NCBI GenBank assembly: GCA_030246985.1
Contig: CP107246.1
Coordinates: 1,924,282 to 1,988,281 of the forward strand
DNA from: Candidatus Nitricoxidivorans perseverans
GTDB lineage: Bacteria > Pseudomonadota > Gammaproteobacteria > Burkholderiales > Rhodocyclaceae
Length of the DNA stretch: 64,000 nucleotides
Direction of reading: 5' to 3'
Of this stretch, positions 34,128 to 41,667 are shown piece after piece. Under the pieces are notes generated by a model. The model was not told where the DNA came from. It saw only the letters and a program-made list of their open reading frames with translations, and did no database searches. Numbering within the stretch: the first letter of the stretch is position 1; each line of letters begins with the position of its first letter. The translations under genes were made by a program, and so were the position numbers.

Positions 34128-36011
34128 ATGTATCGCCGCTCCACCTTTGCCGCGCTCGCGGCAATTCTCATCAATGTTTTCCCCGCCCACGCCGAACAGG
34201 ACGAAGCGGCCATCGTCGTCACGGCGACGCGCCAGCCCAGCCGCATTTCCGCGCTGGCTGCCGACATCTCGGTCATCGAACGCAGCCAGATCGAGGCGGC
34301 CGGCCCCGCTGCCACCTTGGGCGACCTGCTCGCCACCGTGCCCGGCGTGGAACTTTCGCGCCAGGGAAGCCGCGGGGCGGGCGAGAACATCTTCATCCGC
34401 GGCGCAAATGCCGGACACACCCTGGTGCTCGTGGATGGCCTGCGCGCAGGCTCCGCCACCCTGGGGCAGACCGCCATCGAGGCGATTCCGCTGGCGCAGG
34501 TGGAGCGCGTCGAAATCCTGCGCGGCCCGGCCTCCGCCCTGTACGGCTCCGATGCGATCGGCGGCGTGATCCGTGTCACCACGCGCCAGGGCGAGGATGC
34601 GCCGCGCCTGGACGCCCGCATCGGCGCCGGAAGTCATGGCTCGCAGGAAGCCCTGGTATCGCATGCGGGCCGGGCGGGTGCCCTGAGGTATGCGATCCGC
34701 GCCGGCGACAGCCGCGCCACCGGCGTCAGCGCCATCACCAACCCGTCCAGCGCCGCCTACAACGCGGACAAGGATGGCTACTGGCGCCGCCATCTCGCCC
34801 TGGATGTCGCGTGGCGCTCCGGCGAAGCCACCGAGATGGGCATGCAATGGCTCGACAGCGACGGCATGAGCCGTCATGACGCCAGCTGGCCGAACGCCGC
34901 CTCCGACTGGCAGAACCGCCACTCCGTTTCGGCCCTTGCAGTCCATGGGCGCCACCGCCTTTCGAAAAGCTGGACTGCGGAAGTTCGCCTGGGGCGCAGC
35001 GAGGACGATTCCATCACCACGCCATCGAGCACGGCCGGGCAGGCGAGCGACAACTATCGTACCCGGCAGGACCAGTTCTCCTGTCAGAACGATCTGAGCC
35101 TGCCGGTCGGCCGGGGGCTGGTGGCGCTGGAATCGCTGCGCGAGGGCGTGCTCTCGACCAAGGCATACACAAGCGTCATGCGAAGCACCGATTCGCTTGT
35201 GCTCGGCTGGAACGGCAGCGTCGATGCCCATGTCTGGCAGGCAGGCGCGCGGCGCGACGAAAATTCCCAGTTCGGCGGAAAGACCACCCACACCCTCAAC
35301 TACGGCTACCGCTTCCTGCCGGGGTGGAAGGCGTCGGCAGGCGTCGGCACCTCGTTCAAGGCGCCGACGCTGAACGATCTCTATTATCCGAACACGCCTT
35401 TCGAGGGCGTCGGCAATCCCGGCCTTGTTCCGGAAAGCGGACGCAGCCGGGAGATCGCGCTTCATTACTACGGGAAGATCGCCGAAGCGTCGTTGACGGT
35501 TTTCCGCAACGACATCCGGAATCTGATCCAGTGGGAAGAAACTTCGCCCGGCTCGTGGTTCTACACGCCATCCAACATCGGCTCGGCCCGCATCACCGGC
35601 CTGACCGCCGCCGGCAAGACGCGTCTGGGCGAATGGTCTGTAGATGGGCATCTGACCTTACAGTCGCCGAAGAACCGGAGCAACGGCGAATACCTGACGC
35701 GGCGCGCGCTCCGCTTCGGCGGCGTTTCCGCAAGCCGTATGCTGGGCAACTGGAACGTCGGCGCCGAGTTCCAAGGCGCCGGCCACCGTTACGACGCGCC
35801 TGACTTCACGACGCGCCGCAACACCAGGGTGTTGACGGGCTACAACGTCGTCCATCTCCGGGGCGAGTACCGCCTCGATCCGCAGTGGTCGATGCTCGTG
35901 CGCATCGACAACCTGCTCGACGAGCAATACGAGCTGGCGCGCAGCTCGACCACCAATTACGCATCCCTCGGCAGGTTCGCGTTCATCGGAATGCGCTTCG
36001 TGATGAAATAG
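34128..36011 (+). CDS. btuB: TonB-dependent vitamin B12 receptor BtuB
   Basis: 627 residues with a signal peptide ending near AHAEQ and a TonB box 'AAIVVTATRQPSRIS'. Plug domain: 'TLGDLLATVPGVELSRQGSRG', 'NIFIRGANAGHTLVLVDGL', 'VERVEILRGPASALYGSDAIGGVIRVTT'. The barrel ends 'FAFIGMRFVMK', and 'LVRIDNLLDEQYELARS' is a typical pre-terminal strand. The cobalamin riboswitch upstream and the btuCD genes downstream make cobalamin or a corrinoid the ligand. Confidence 0.94.
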   Translation: MYRRSTFAALAAILINVFPAHAEQDEAAIVVTATRQPSRISALAADISVIERSQIEAAGPAATLGDLLATVPGVELSRQGSRGAGENIFIRGANAGHTLVLVDGLRAGSATLGQTAIEAIPLAQVERVEILRGPASALYGSDAIGGVIRVTTRQGEDAPRLDARIGAGSHGSQEALVSHAGRAGALRYAIRAGDSRATGVSAITNPSSAAYNADKDGYWRRHLALDVAWRSGEATEMGMQWLDSDGMSRHDASWPNAASDWQNRHSVSALAVHGRHRLSKSWTAEVRLGRSEDDSITTPSSTAGQASDNYRTRQDQFSCQNDLSLPVGRGLVALESLREGVLSTKAYTSVMRSTDSLVLGWNGSVDAHVWQAGARRDENSQFGGKTTHTLNYGYRFLPGWKASAGVGTSFKAPTLNDLYYPNTPFEGVGNPGLVPESGRSREIALHYYGKIAEASLTVFRNDIRNLIQWEETSPGSWFYTPSNIGSARITGLTAAGKTRLGEWSVDGHLTLQSPKNRSNGEYLTRRALRFGGVSASRMLGNWNVGAEFQGAGHRYDAPDFTTRRNTRVLTGYNVVHLRGEYRLDPQWSMLVRIDNLLDEQYELARSSTTNYASLGRFAFIGMRFVMK

Positions 36012-36015
36012 CCCC

Positions 36016-37002
36016 ATGCCCACCCGACGCCGCGCCTTGCTGGTCCTTGTCCTGCTGCTCCTGCTGGCGGCGGCGAGCCTGCTGGCGGCGCTGCTGGTGG
36101 GATCGCTGGCGATTCCGCCCGCGGAGGCGTGGGACGCGCTGACGAAAGTCAGCCCCGGCGGGACGGCGGCGGCGGTGATGCTCGATCTGCGCCTGCCGCG
36201 CGCGCTGGCCGGTTTCGCCTGCGGCGGCTTGCTCGCCCTGGCCGGTGCGCTGATGCAGGTGCTGCTGCGCAACCCGCTGGCCGACCCCTATGTGCTGGGC
36301 ATCTCCGGCGGCGCCAGCGTCGGGGCGCTGACCGCGATGCTGCTGGGGCTCGCCGGCATCGGCATCGCCGGACTCTCGTTCGCCGGGGCGCTGGCCGCCA
36401 TGCTGCTGGTGTTCGGGCTGGCCCACGGCGACGGCAGCTGGACGCAGACGCGGCTCCTGCTCACCGGCGTCGTCGTCGCCGCCGGCTGCGGCGCCGCGGT
36501 GGCGCTGATCCTTTCCATCGCGCCGGAGCAGAAGATCCACGGCATGCTGTTCTGGCTCATGGGCGATCTCTCCCAGGCGGTGGAAGTCCTGCCTTCGCTG
36601 GCCGCGCTGGCCGTGTCGCTCGCCGTCGCGCTGCCCTTCGCTCGGGAGTTGAATCTTCTTGCGCGCGGCGCTGAGCAGGCCGTGGCGCTGGGCGTCGCGG
36701 TGCCGACGCTGCGCCGCCTGATCTACGCCGTCGCCTCGCTCGCCACCGCCGTCGCGGTGACGACCGCCGGCTCCATCGGCTTCGTCGGACTGATCGTGCC
36801 GCATCTCATGCGGCTGGCCTGCGGCCCCGACCTGCGCCTGCTGCTGCCGGCCGTCGTGCTCGCGGGCGGCAGCCTGCTCGTGCTGGCCGACACGCTCGCG
36901 CGCACCGTCGTCGCGCCGATCCAGTTGCCCGTCGGCGTGCTCACCGCGCTGATCGGCGTCCCGGCATTCCTCTATCTGCTCGGCCGGAGCGGAAGATCGT
37001 GA
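36016..37002 (+). CDS. btuC: Cobalamin ABC transporter permease BtuC
   Basis: 328 residues, about ten membrane segments. FecCD/BtuC family signatures: 'LDLRLPRALAGFACGGLLALAGALMQVLLRNPLADPYVLGISGGASVGAL', 'ALGVAVPTLRRL' and 'GSIGFVGLIVPHLMRLACGPDLRLLLP'. It forms the inner-membrane channel for cobalamin with the ATPase encoded next, which overlaps by 4 bp. Located 4 bp after btuB. Confidence 0.93.
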   Translation: MPTRRRALLVLVLLLLLAAASLLAALLVGSLAIPPAEAWDALTKVSPGGTAAAVMLDLRLPRALAGFACGGLLALAGALMQVLLRNPLADPYVLGISGGASVGALTAMLLGLAGIGIAGLSFAGALAAMLLVFGLAHGDGSWTQTRLLLTGVVVAAGCGAAVALILSIAPEQKIHGMLFWLMGDLSQAVEVLPSLAALAVSLAVALPFARELNLLARGAEQAVALGVAVPTLRRLIYAVASLATAVAVTTAGSIGFVGLIVPHLMRLACGPDLRLLLPAVVLAGGSLLVLADTLARTVVAPIQLPVGVLTALIGVPAFLYLLGRSGRS

Positions 37003-37751
37003 TCCTTTCGGCGCGCAATCTGTCCGTCAGCATCGGCCTGCACAAGGTATGCCTAGGCCTCGACCTCGACCTCGCGCCGGGCGGCCGGCTGGCGATCCTG
37101 GGCCGCAACGGCGCCGGCAAGTCGACGCTGCTTGCCACGCTCGCGGGCCTGCGAGCGGCCGACGCCGGCACGCTCCTGCTCGCCGGCCGAACCTACGCCG
37201 AGCACGGCCCGCGCGAGGCGGCGAAGCTGCGCGGCTGGCTCGGCCAGGATCGCAGCGACCCCTTCGCCAGCTCCGTGCTGGAGACTGTGCTGACCGGCCG
37301 CCATCCGCACCTCTCGCGCTGGTCGTGGGAGTCCGCGGAGGATGCGGACGTCGCGCGCGCCGCGCTGGCGGCGATGGGACTGGACGGCATGGAGGAGCGC
37401 GAGGTGCACACGCTCTCCGGCGGCGAACGGCAGCGCGCCGCCATCGCGACCCTGCTCGCGCAGCAGCCGAGGCTCTACCTGCTCGACGAGCCGCTCGCCC
37501 ACCTCGACCTCAACCACCAGATCGCCACGCTCGAACTGCTGTCGCGGCGCGCGCAAGACGAGGGCGTCGCCGTCGCGATGGTGCTGCACGACCCCAACCT
37601 GGCCCTGCGCTACTGCGACCAGGCGGTGCTGCTCCACGGCGACAGCCGCCATATCGCCGGGCCGGCGGCGGACATCCTCGACGCCGCGATGCTCTCTGAC
37701 CTCTACGGCCACCCGCTGCGGCGTGTCGAAAATTTCTTCGTTCCGGAGTAA
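36999..37751 (+). CDS. btuD: Cobalamin ABC transporter ATP-binding protein BtuD
   Basis: 250 residues from a GTG at 36999 (GTGA overlap with btuC). Walker A GRNGAGKS at about 34-41, Q-loop 'GWLGQDRSDPF', signature LSGGERQRAAIA, Walker B 'LYLLDEPLAHLDLN', switch 'VAMVLHDPNLALRYC'. A FepC/BtuD-type ATPase energising B12 uptake with BtuC. The substrate-binding partner btuF lies 13 kb away at 50650-51537, on the far side of the accessory island. Confidence 0.92.
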   Translation: MILSARNLSVSIGLHKVCLGLDLDLAPGGRLAILGRNGAGKSTLLATLAGLRAADAGTLLLAGRTYAEHGPREAAKLRGWLGQDRSDPFASSVLETVLTGRHPHLSRWSWESAEDADVARAALAAMGLDGMEEREVHTLSGGERQRAAIATLLAQQPRLYLLDEPLAHLDLNHQIATLELLSRRAQDEGVAVAMVLHDPNLALRYCDQAVLLHGDSRHIAGPAADILDAAMLSDLYGHPLRRVENFFVPE

Positions 37752-37753
37752 CC

Positions 37754-38338
37754 ATGGACAACCATCAGCGCATGCAGCGCAGGAAGGCGGTGGTGGACGC
37801 CGCCATCGCGCGCGCCGACCAGGCGCGCGGCGTCTTCCTCATCCACACCGGCAACGGCAAGGGCAAGTCGTCGGCCGCATTCGGCGTGCTGGCCCGCGCG
37901 CTCGGCCACGGCATGAAGGCCGTCGTGGTCCAGTTCGTCAAGAGCCGCACCGACACCGGCGAAGAAGCATTCTTCCGCCGCCAGCCGGGCGTGCAATGGC
38001 ACGTGATGGGCGAGGGCTTCACCTGGGACACGCAGGACGACGCGAAGGACGCCGCCGCGGCGCGCGCGGCCTGGGACATGGCGCGCCGGGCGCTCGCCGA
38101 CCCGGAAGCCGATCTCGTCGTGCTCGACGAATTCACCTACGCGCTCAAGCACCGCTGGCTCGACATGGCCGAGGTGCTCGCGGCGATCGCGGCGCGTCCC
38201 GCGATGCAGCACCTCGTCGTCACCGGCCGCGCCGCGCCGAAGGAACTGATCGAGGCCGCCGACACCGTCACCGACATGGTTCCCGTCAAGCATGCGTTCC
38301 AGGCCGGCGTCGCCGCGATGCCGGGCATCGAGTGGTAG
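37754..38338 (+). CDS. cobO: Cob(I)yrinic acid a,c-diamide adenosyltransferase CobO/BtuR
   Basis: 194 residues. The P-loop variant 'FLIHTGNGKGKSSAAFGVLARALGHGM' and 'VVQFVKSRTDTGEEAFFRR', 'DLVVLDEFTYALKHRWLD', 'VVTGRAAPKELIEAADTVTDM' are diagnostic. It transfers the 5'-deoxyadenosyl group from ATP to Co(I) corrinoids, needed both for salvage and for synthesis. Two bp downstream of btuD; overlaps cobB by 7 bp. Confidence 0.95.
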   Translation: MDNHQRMQRRKAVVDAAIARADQARGVFLIHTGNGKGKSSAAFGVLARALGHGMKAVVVQFVKSRTDTGEEAFFRRQPGVQWHVMGEGFTWDTQDDAKDAAAARAAWDMARRALADPEADLVVLDEFTYALKHRWLDMAEVLAAIAARPAMQHLVVTGRAAPKELIEAADTVTDMVPVKHAFQAGVAAMPGIEW

Positions 38339-39612
38339 CCACACCGGCGCTGCTGGTCGCCGCGCCCGCCTCGGGCCAGGGCAAGACCGCCGTCACCGCC
38401 GCGCTCGCGCGCCTGCATGCGCGAGCCGGCCGCCGGGTGCGCGTGCTCAAGTGCGGCCCCGACTTCCTCGACCCGATGATCCACGCCGCCGCCACCGGCG
38501 CGCCCTGCTACAACCTCGACCTCGGCATGTGCGGCGAGGCCGATTGCCGCGCGAAGCTCGCCGATGCCGCGGCGAACGCCGACCTCGTGCTCGTCGAGGG
38601 CGTCATGGGCCTGTTCGACGGCGATCCGTCGTCGGCCGACATCGCGCAGCGCTTCGGCATTCCTGTGATGGCGGTGATCGAAGCCGCCGCGATGGCGCAG
38701 ACCTTCGGCGCGATCAGTCACGGGCTCGCCAGCTTCCGGCCCGGCCTGCCGTTCTCCGGCGTGCTCGCCAACCGCGTCGGCGGCGAGAGCCACGCCGAAA
38801 TCCTGCGCGCCAGCCTGCCGCCCGGCATGCGCTGGTACGGCGCCCTGCCGCGCGACGCCGGGGCCGCGCTGCCCGAGCGCCACCTCGGCCTCGTTCAGGC
38901 GGCCGAGGTCGGCGACCTCGTCCTTCGCCTCGACCGCCTCGCCGACAGACTCGCCGAGACCGGCGCCGGCGAACTGCCGCCGCCCGTCGAGTTCGCCGTG
39001 CCGCCGCACGAGCCGCCGCCGCGACTGCTCGCCGGCCGCCGCATCGCCATCGCGCGCGATGCCGCCTTCGCATTCATCTACCCGGCCAACCTCGACACGC
39101 TGCGCGAGCTTGGCGCGGAACTTGCGTTCTTCTCGCCGCTCGCCGGCGACCCGCTGCCCGCCTGCGACGCAGCCTGGATTCCCGGCGGCTATCCCGAGCT
39201 GCACGCCGAAGCGCTTGCGGCGCGGCGCGGCCCCTGGGACGCGATCGCCGCCCACGTCGCGCAAGACAAGCCGCTGCTCGTCGAGTGCGGCGGCATGATG
39301 GCGCTGTTCGAGACCCTCGTCGACGGGGAAGGGCGCAGCCACGCCATGGCCGGCCTGCTGCCCGGCCGCGCCGTCATGCAGCCGCGCCTCGCCGCGCTCG
39401 GCATGCAGGTCGCGCAACTGCCCGAGGGCGAACTGCGCGGCCACACCTTCCACCACTCGCGCAGCGAAACCGCGCTCGCGCCGCTCGTGCGCGCCCAGAC
39501 GCCCGACGGCCGCGAAGGCGAGGCGGTCTACCGCCGCAACCGCCTGACGGCCTCCTACGTGCATTTCTATTTCCCGTCGAACCCCGAGGCCGCGGCGAGG
39601 CTGTTCATGTAG
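38332..39612 (+). CDS. cobB: Cobyrinic acid a,c-diamide synthase CobB/CbiA
   Basis: 426 residues from a GTG at 38332 inside the end of cobO. N-terminal dethiobiotin-synthetase-like ATPase ('APASGQGKTAVTAALARLH', 'VLKCGPDFLDPMIH', 'VEGVMGLFDGD') and a C-terminal class I glutamine amidotransferase ('AAWIPGGYPELHAEAL', 'LLVECGGMMALFETL' with the catalytic Cys, 'LRGHTFHHSR'). It amidates the a and c side chains of the corrin ring using glutamine and ATP. Its TAG stop falls inside a palindrome of the repeat at 39603-39690. Confidence 0.93.
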   Translation: MVATPALLVAAPASGQGKTAVTAALARLHARAGRRVRVLKCGPDFLDPMIHAAATGAPCYNLDLGMCGEADCRAKLADAAANADLVLVEGVMGLFDGDPSSADIAQRFGIPVMAVIEAAAMAQTFGAISHGLASFRPGLPFSGVLANRVGGESHAEILRASLPPGMRWYGALPRDAGAALPERHLGLVQAAEVGDLVLRLDRLADRLAETGAGELPPPVEFAVPPHEPPPRLLAGRRIAIARDAAFAFIYPANLDTLRELGAELAFFSPLAGDPLPACDAAWIPGGYPELHAEALAARRGPWDAIAAHVAQDKPLLVECGGMMALFETLVDGEGRSHAMAGLLPGRAVMQPRLAALGMQVAQLPEGELRGHTFHHSRSETALAPLVRAQTPDGREGEAVYRRNRLTASYVHFYFPSNPEAAARLFM

Positions 39613-39690
39613 CCAAAACGGCTACGATCGAAGCATTTCTGGCCACGAAATCGCCCCCTCTTTGGCAGTCATCGTCAGCGCGCTTTCAGC
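39603..39690 (+). repeat. Degenerate copy of the operator and 5' end of the nucleotidyltransferase gene
   Basis: This stretch aligns with 40860-40966. Shared blocks include 'ATGTAGCCAAAA', 'GCTAC', 'GAAGCATTTC', 'AAATCG/AAATTCG', 'GGCAGTCATCGTCAGCGCGC' versus 'GGCAGCTATCGCCAGCGCGC'. The copy here keeps a palindrome GTAGCC-N5-GGCTAC (39609-39625) but lacks the dozen bases around the ATG. It overlaps the end of cobB and the end of the mobile-mystery-B gene, so it probably marks an ancient duplication or the edge of a decayed toxin-antitoxin locus. Confidence 0.65.
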
Positions 39691-40183
39691 TTCTTGCAAT
39701 AGCGAGTAAGGGCGCAATGTCGCGGCGGTCGGCGGCTTGCAGGGCAGCGATGTAGTGCCGGCGCGTTTCGCTGGCATCGACCAAACTGCGGTGGCCCCAG
39801 GTAAAGCGCGGCTGGCCCAGGCGCTCGACGAGCAGATCGGCCATCAGCCGGGCATGGCGGCCATTGCCGTTGGGGAAAGGATGGATGGCAACCAGGCGGT
39901 GATGGAATCGCATGGCGATTTCGTCGGGCGGATAGCTGGCGTGCTCGATCTGGTAGTGGGCATCGTCGAGCAGCTTCCTGAGTTCAACGCCGATCTTCAG
40001 CCAATCGACGCCGATATTCTTGTCCGACTTGCGGAACTCGCCAGCCCACTTCCAGGTTTCGCCGAACATCTGCCGGTGCAACTGGCGCAGGAAGCCCTCG
40101 TTGAGGATTTCCTTGCGTTGCCCACGTTGACGTTGCGCCCAGTTCTCGCCCTGGACGATATTGAGTTGCTCCCACTCATTCAA
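39686..40183 (-). CDS. Mobile mystery protein B (Fic family), 5'-truncated
   Basis: 165 residues from a TTG at 40183. The Fic core is intact: 'RLVAIHPFPNGNGRHARLMADLL' (HPFxxGNGR), preceded by 'FGETWKWAGEFRKSDKNIGVDW' and followed by 'LQAADRRDIAPLLAIARS', matching mobile mystery protein B, which follows protein A on elements. Full-length relatives start about 30 residues earlier. Here the in-frame codon just before GEL-NEWEQLN is the TAG that ends protein A, so the normal N-terminus has been deleted. Fic enzymes usually transfer AMP to target proteins. Expression would need the TTG or read-through. Confidence 0.7.
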   Translation of the reverse strand: MNEWEQLNIVQGENWAQRQRGQRKEILNEGFLRQLHRQMFGETWKWAGEFRKSDKNIGVDWLKIGVELRKLLDDAHYQIEHASYPPDEIAMRFHHRLVAIHPFPNGNGRHARLMADLLVERLGQPRFTWGHRSLVDASETRRHYIAALQAADRRDIAPLLAIARS

Positions 40184-40189
40184 CTCGCC

Positions 40190-40660
40190 CTACCTGGTTT
40201 CTCGCCACAATGAACGCCGCGAACCTTTGAGCAGGTTGTCGGCCAGGGCACGGGTCTGCGCCTCGACGGTCTCGCGTGAGGTCGATTGGGCTTCCAGCGC
40301 CATGGTATGGCTGACGGTGGCCATCTGCTGGCGTGCCAGGGCCAGGGCGCGGTTTTCCAGGGTGTCGGCCAAGGATTGTTTGGGCACCAGGGCATAGTGC
40401 AACTCGCAGCCCAGGGCTTCGGCGGCACGGCGCAGGGTGGCCAGGCTGATGGTGTCGTCGGCCTCGGAGGTCTCCAGCCGGGTGACGGTGGAGGTGGTGA
40501 CGCCCAGCCGGGCGGCGAGGTGCGTCGCGGCCATGCCCAGGCCTTCCCGGATGGCCTTGATCCAGCCAGATGGCGGACGTGGCGGCAAGTCGGCGCTGCG
40601 CCAACGGCTCAGGTTGGCGTCAAGTTGGCGGAGCTTGAGCTCAGAGAAGTTCGATTTCAT
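40190..40660 (-). CDS. Mobile mystery protein A (Xre-type DNA-binding protein)
   Basis: 156 residues from the ATG at 40660. 'LRQLDANLSRWRSADLPPRPPSGWIKAIREGLGMAATHLAARLGVTTSTVTRLETSEADDTISLATLRRAAEALGCELHYALVPK' is the characteristic A-protein layout with a helix-turn-helix (about 40-75). The C-terminus 'QTRALADNLLKGSRRSLWRE' is complete. Protein A and B form a conserved pair on plasmids and integrative elements, behaving like an antitoxin-regulator and Fic toxin. Upstream lie two matching palindromes (40665-40747), the likely autoregulatory operators. Confidence 0.82.
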   Translation of the reverse strand: MKSNFSELKLRQLDANLSRWRSADLPPRPPSGWIKAIREGLGMAATHLAARLGVTTSTVTRLETSEADDTISLATLRRAAEALGCELHYALVPKQSLADTLENRALALARQQMATVSHTMALEAQSTSRETVEAQTRALADNLLKGSRRSLWRETR

Positions 40661-40664
40661 GACT

Positions 40665-40747
40665 TTGCATCTCAATGCAAGATAGAGAGCCAATATATTG
40701 CATTAAAGAGCAATGTTAGTAAATGCATATTTGCATCATGATGCAAA
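40665..40747 (-). promoter_or_regulatory. Paired operators upstream of mobile mystery protein A
   Basis: TTGCAT-CTCA-ATGCAA (40665-40680) and TTGCAT-CATG-ATGCAA (40731-40746, extended to an 18-bp perfect palindrome 40730-40747) share the same 6-4-6 architecture. A weaker TTGC...GCAA pair sits between them. The region is AT-rich and suits a promoter overlapped by repressor sites. Beyond it, 40748-40859 is GC-rich and reads on the minus strand as an open gene fragment (LHRILRYEADLDARLAEVRK), a remnant I cannot identify. Confidence 0.65.
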
Positions 40748-40864
40748 CAGGAGTTGCACCGGCCCATCGCGGAGCTTGGCCAGCACGGCCTTGCGCACTT
40801 CGGCCAGCCGGGCATCGAGGTCGGCCTCGTAGCGCAGGATGCGGTGCAGCGGCGCGCTTGTTTA

Positions 40865-40883
40865 TGTAGCCAAAAAAGCTACA
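40865..40883 (+). promoter_or_regulatory. Palindromic operator upstream of the nucleotidyltransferase gene
   Basis: TGTAGC-CAAAAAA-GCTACA, 6-bp perfect arms, 31 bp before the ATG at 40915. The related palindrome at 39609-39625 supports a conserved recognition site, perhaps for the winged-helix domain of the gene product. Confidence 0.5.
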
Positions 40884-40914
40884 ATTGAAGCATTTCCGGC
40901 TACAAATTCGACAG

Positions 40915-41523
40915 ATGCTTCTCGACCTCCTTTTCGGCAGCTATCGCCAGCGCGCCCTGACGCAGTTGCTGCTGCATCCCGACGAGGGCTATCACGTTCG
41001 GGAACTGGCGCGCCTTACGGGCACCACGCCGGGTACGCTGCACAAGGAGCTGGCCCGCCTTGCGGAGGTGGGCCTCCTGCTGCGCGAAAAGCAGGGCAAC
41101 CAGGTGCGCTATCGCGCCAATCGCGAGTGCACCGTTTATCCCGAACTGGCGGGGCTGTTCCGCAAGACCGGCGGCGCGGCCGGCCTGCTTGCCGACGCCC
41201 TGCGCAGTCTGGCCCCGGCGCCGCTGCTGGCGCTGATCTTCGGCTCGCTGGCGCGCGGCGAGGAAAACGCTCGCAGCGACATCGATCTGCTGGTGGTCGC
41301 CGACGCCTCTTTCGGCGACGTGGTCAGGGCGCTGCACCCGGCCCAGGAGCGCCTGCAACGGGAGATCAACCCGGTGGTCTGCACCGCCGCCGAATTCGCG
41401 CGCCGCGTCGCCGCCAAGGATCCCTTCATCGCCAACATCCTCGCCAATCCGAAGCTCTTCGTCATCGGAACCGAACATGACCTTGGAAAACTTGCTCGCC
41501 ATCCAGCGCCTGCAGCCGTTTGA
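40915..41523 (+). CDS. Winged-helix MNT-type nucleotidyltransferase (toxin-antitoxin-like)
   Basis: 202 residues from the ATG at 40915; a TTG 30 bp upstream is possible. N-terminal winged helix ('RALTQLLLHPDEGYHVRELARLTGTTPGTLHKELARLAEVGLLLREKQGNQVRY'-type layout, about 12-65), then a minimal nucleotidyltransferase core 'LALIFGSLARGEENARSDIDLLVVAD' (GSxxRGxxxxxSDxDL). MNT antitoxins commonly neutralise HEPN RNases by AMPylation. A truncated HEPN-like frame overlaps its 3' end. The upstream palindrome suggests autoregulation. Confidence 0.8.
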   Translation: MLLDLLFGSYRQRALTQLLLHPDEGYHVRELARLTGTTPGTLHKELARLAEVGLLLREKQGNQVRYRANRECTVYPELAGLFRKTGGAAGLLADALRSLAPAPLLALIFGSLARGEENARSDIDLLVVADASFGDVVRALHPAQERLQREINPVVCTAAEFARRVAAKDPFIANILANPKLFVIGTEHDLGKLARHPAPAAV

Positions 41524-41632
41524 GCCGACGGCGGAAGGCGTGCGGCGACTGCTTGCTGCCGCCGCCGAGTGCCTGGCGCGGGCCGACGCCCTGCTCGCCG
41601 CCGCAGAGTCGATGAATTGGTCAACATATTGA
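41477..41632 (+). pseudogene. Truncated HEPN-like partner of the nucleotidyltransferase
   Basis: The ATG at 41477, inside the preceding gene, opens a 51-codon frame: MTLENLLAIQRLQPFEPTAE, 'GVRRLLAAAAECLARADALLAAAES', then MNWSTY and stop. The helical start resembles the N-terminus of HEPN partner proteins of MNT genes. It ends abruptly in the palindrome that controls the next operon, and the catalytic RxxxxH region is absent. Most likely a partner gene cut off when the downstream Xre/DUF6036 module arrived. Confidence 0.55.
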
Positions 41633-41667
41633 CCAATTGACGCTGTTATGGTTAAAGTGTTGACCAA
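41615..41667 (+). promoter_or_regulatory. Tandem operators upstream of the Xre/DUF6036 operon
   Basis: AATTGGTCAA-CATA-TTGACCAATT (41615-41638) is a perfect 10-bp-arm palindrome. A second, imperfect copy TGGTTAA-AGTG-TTGACCA (41649-41666) ends just before the ATG at 41668. The two sites and their position are typical of autoregulated toxin-antitoxin promoters. Confidence 0.75.
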
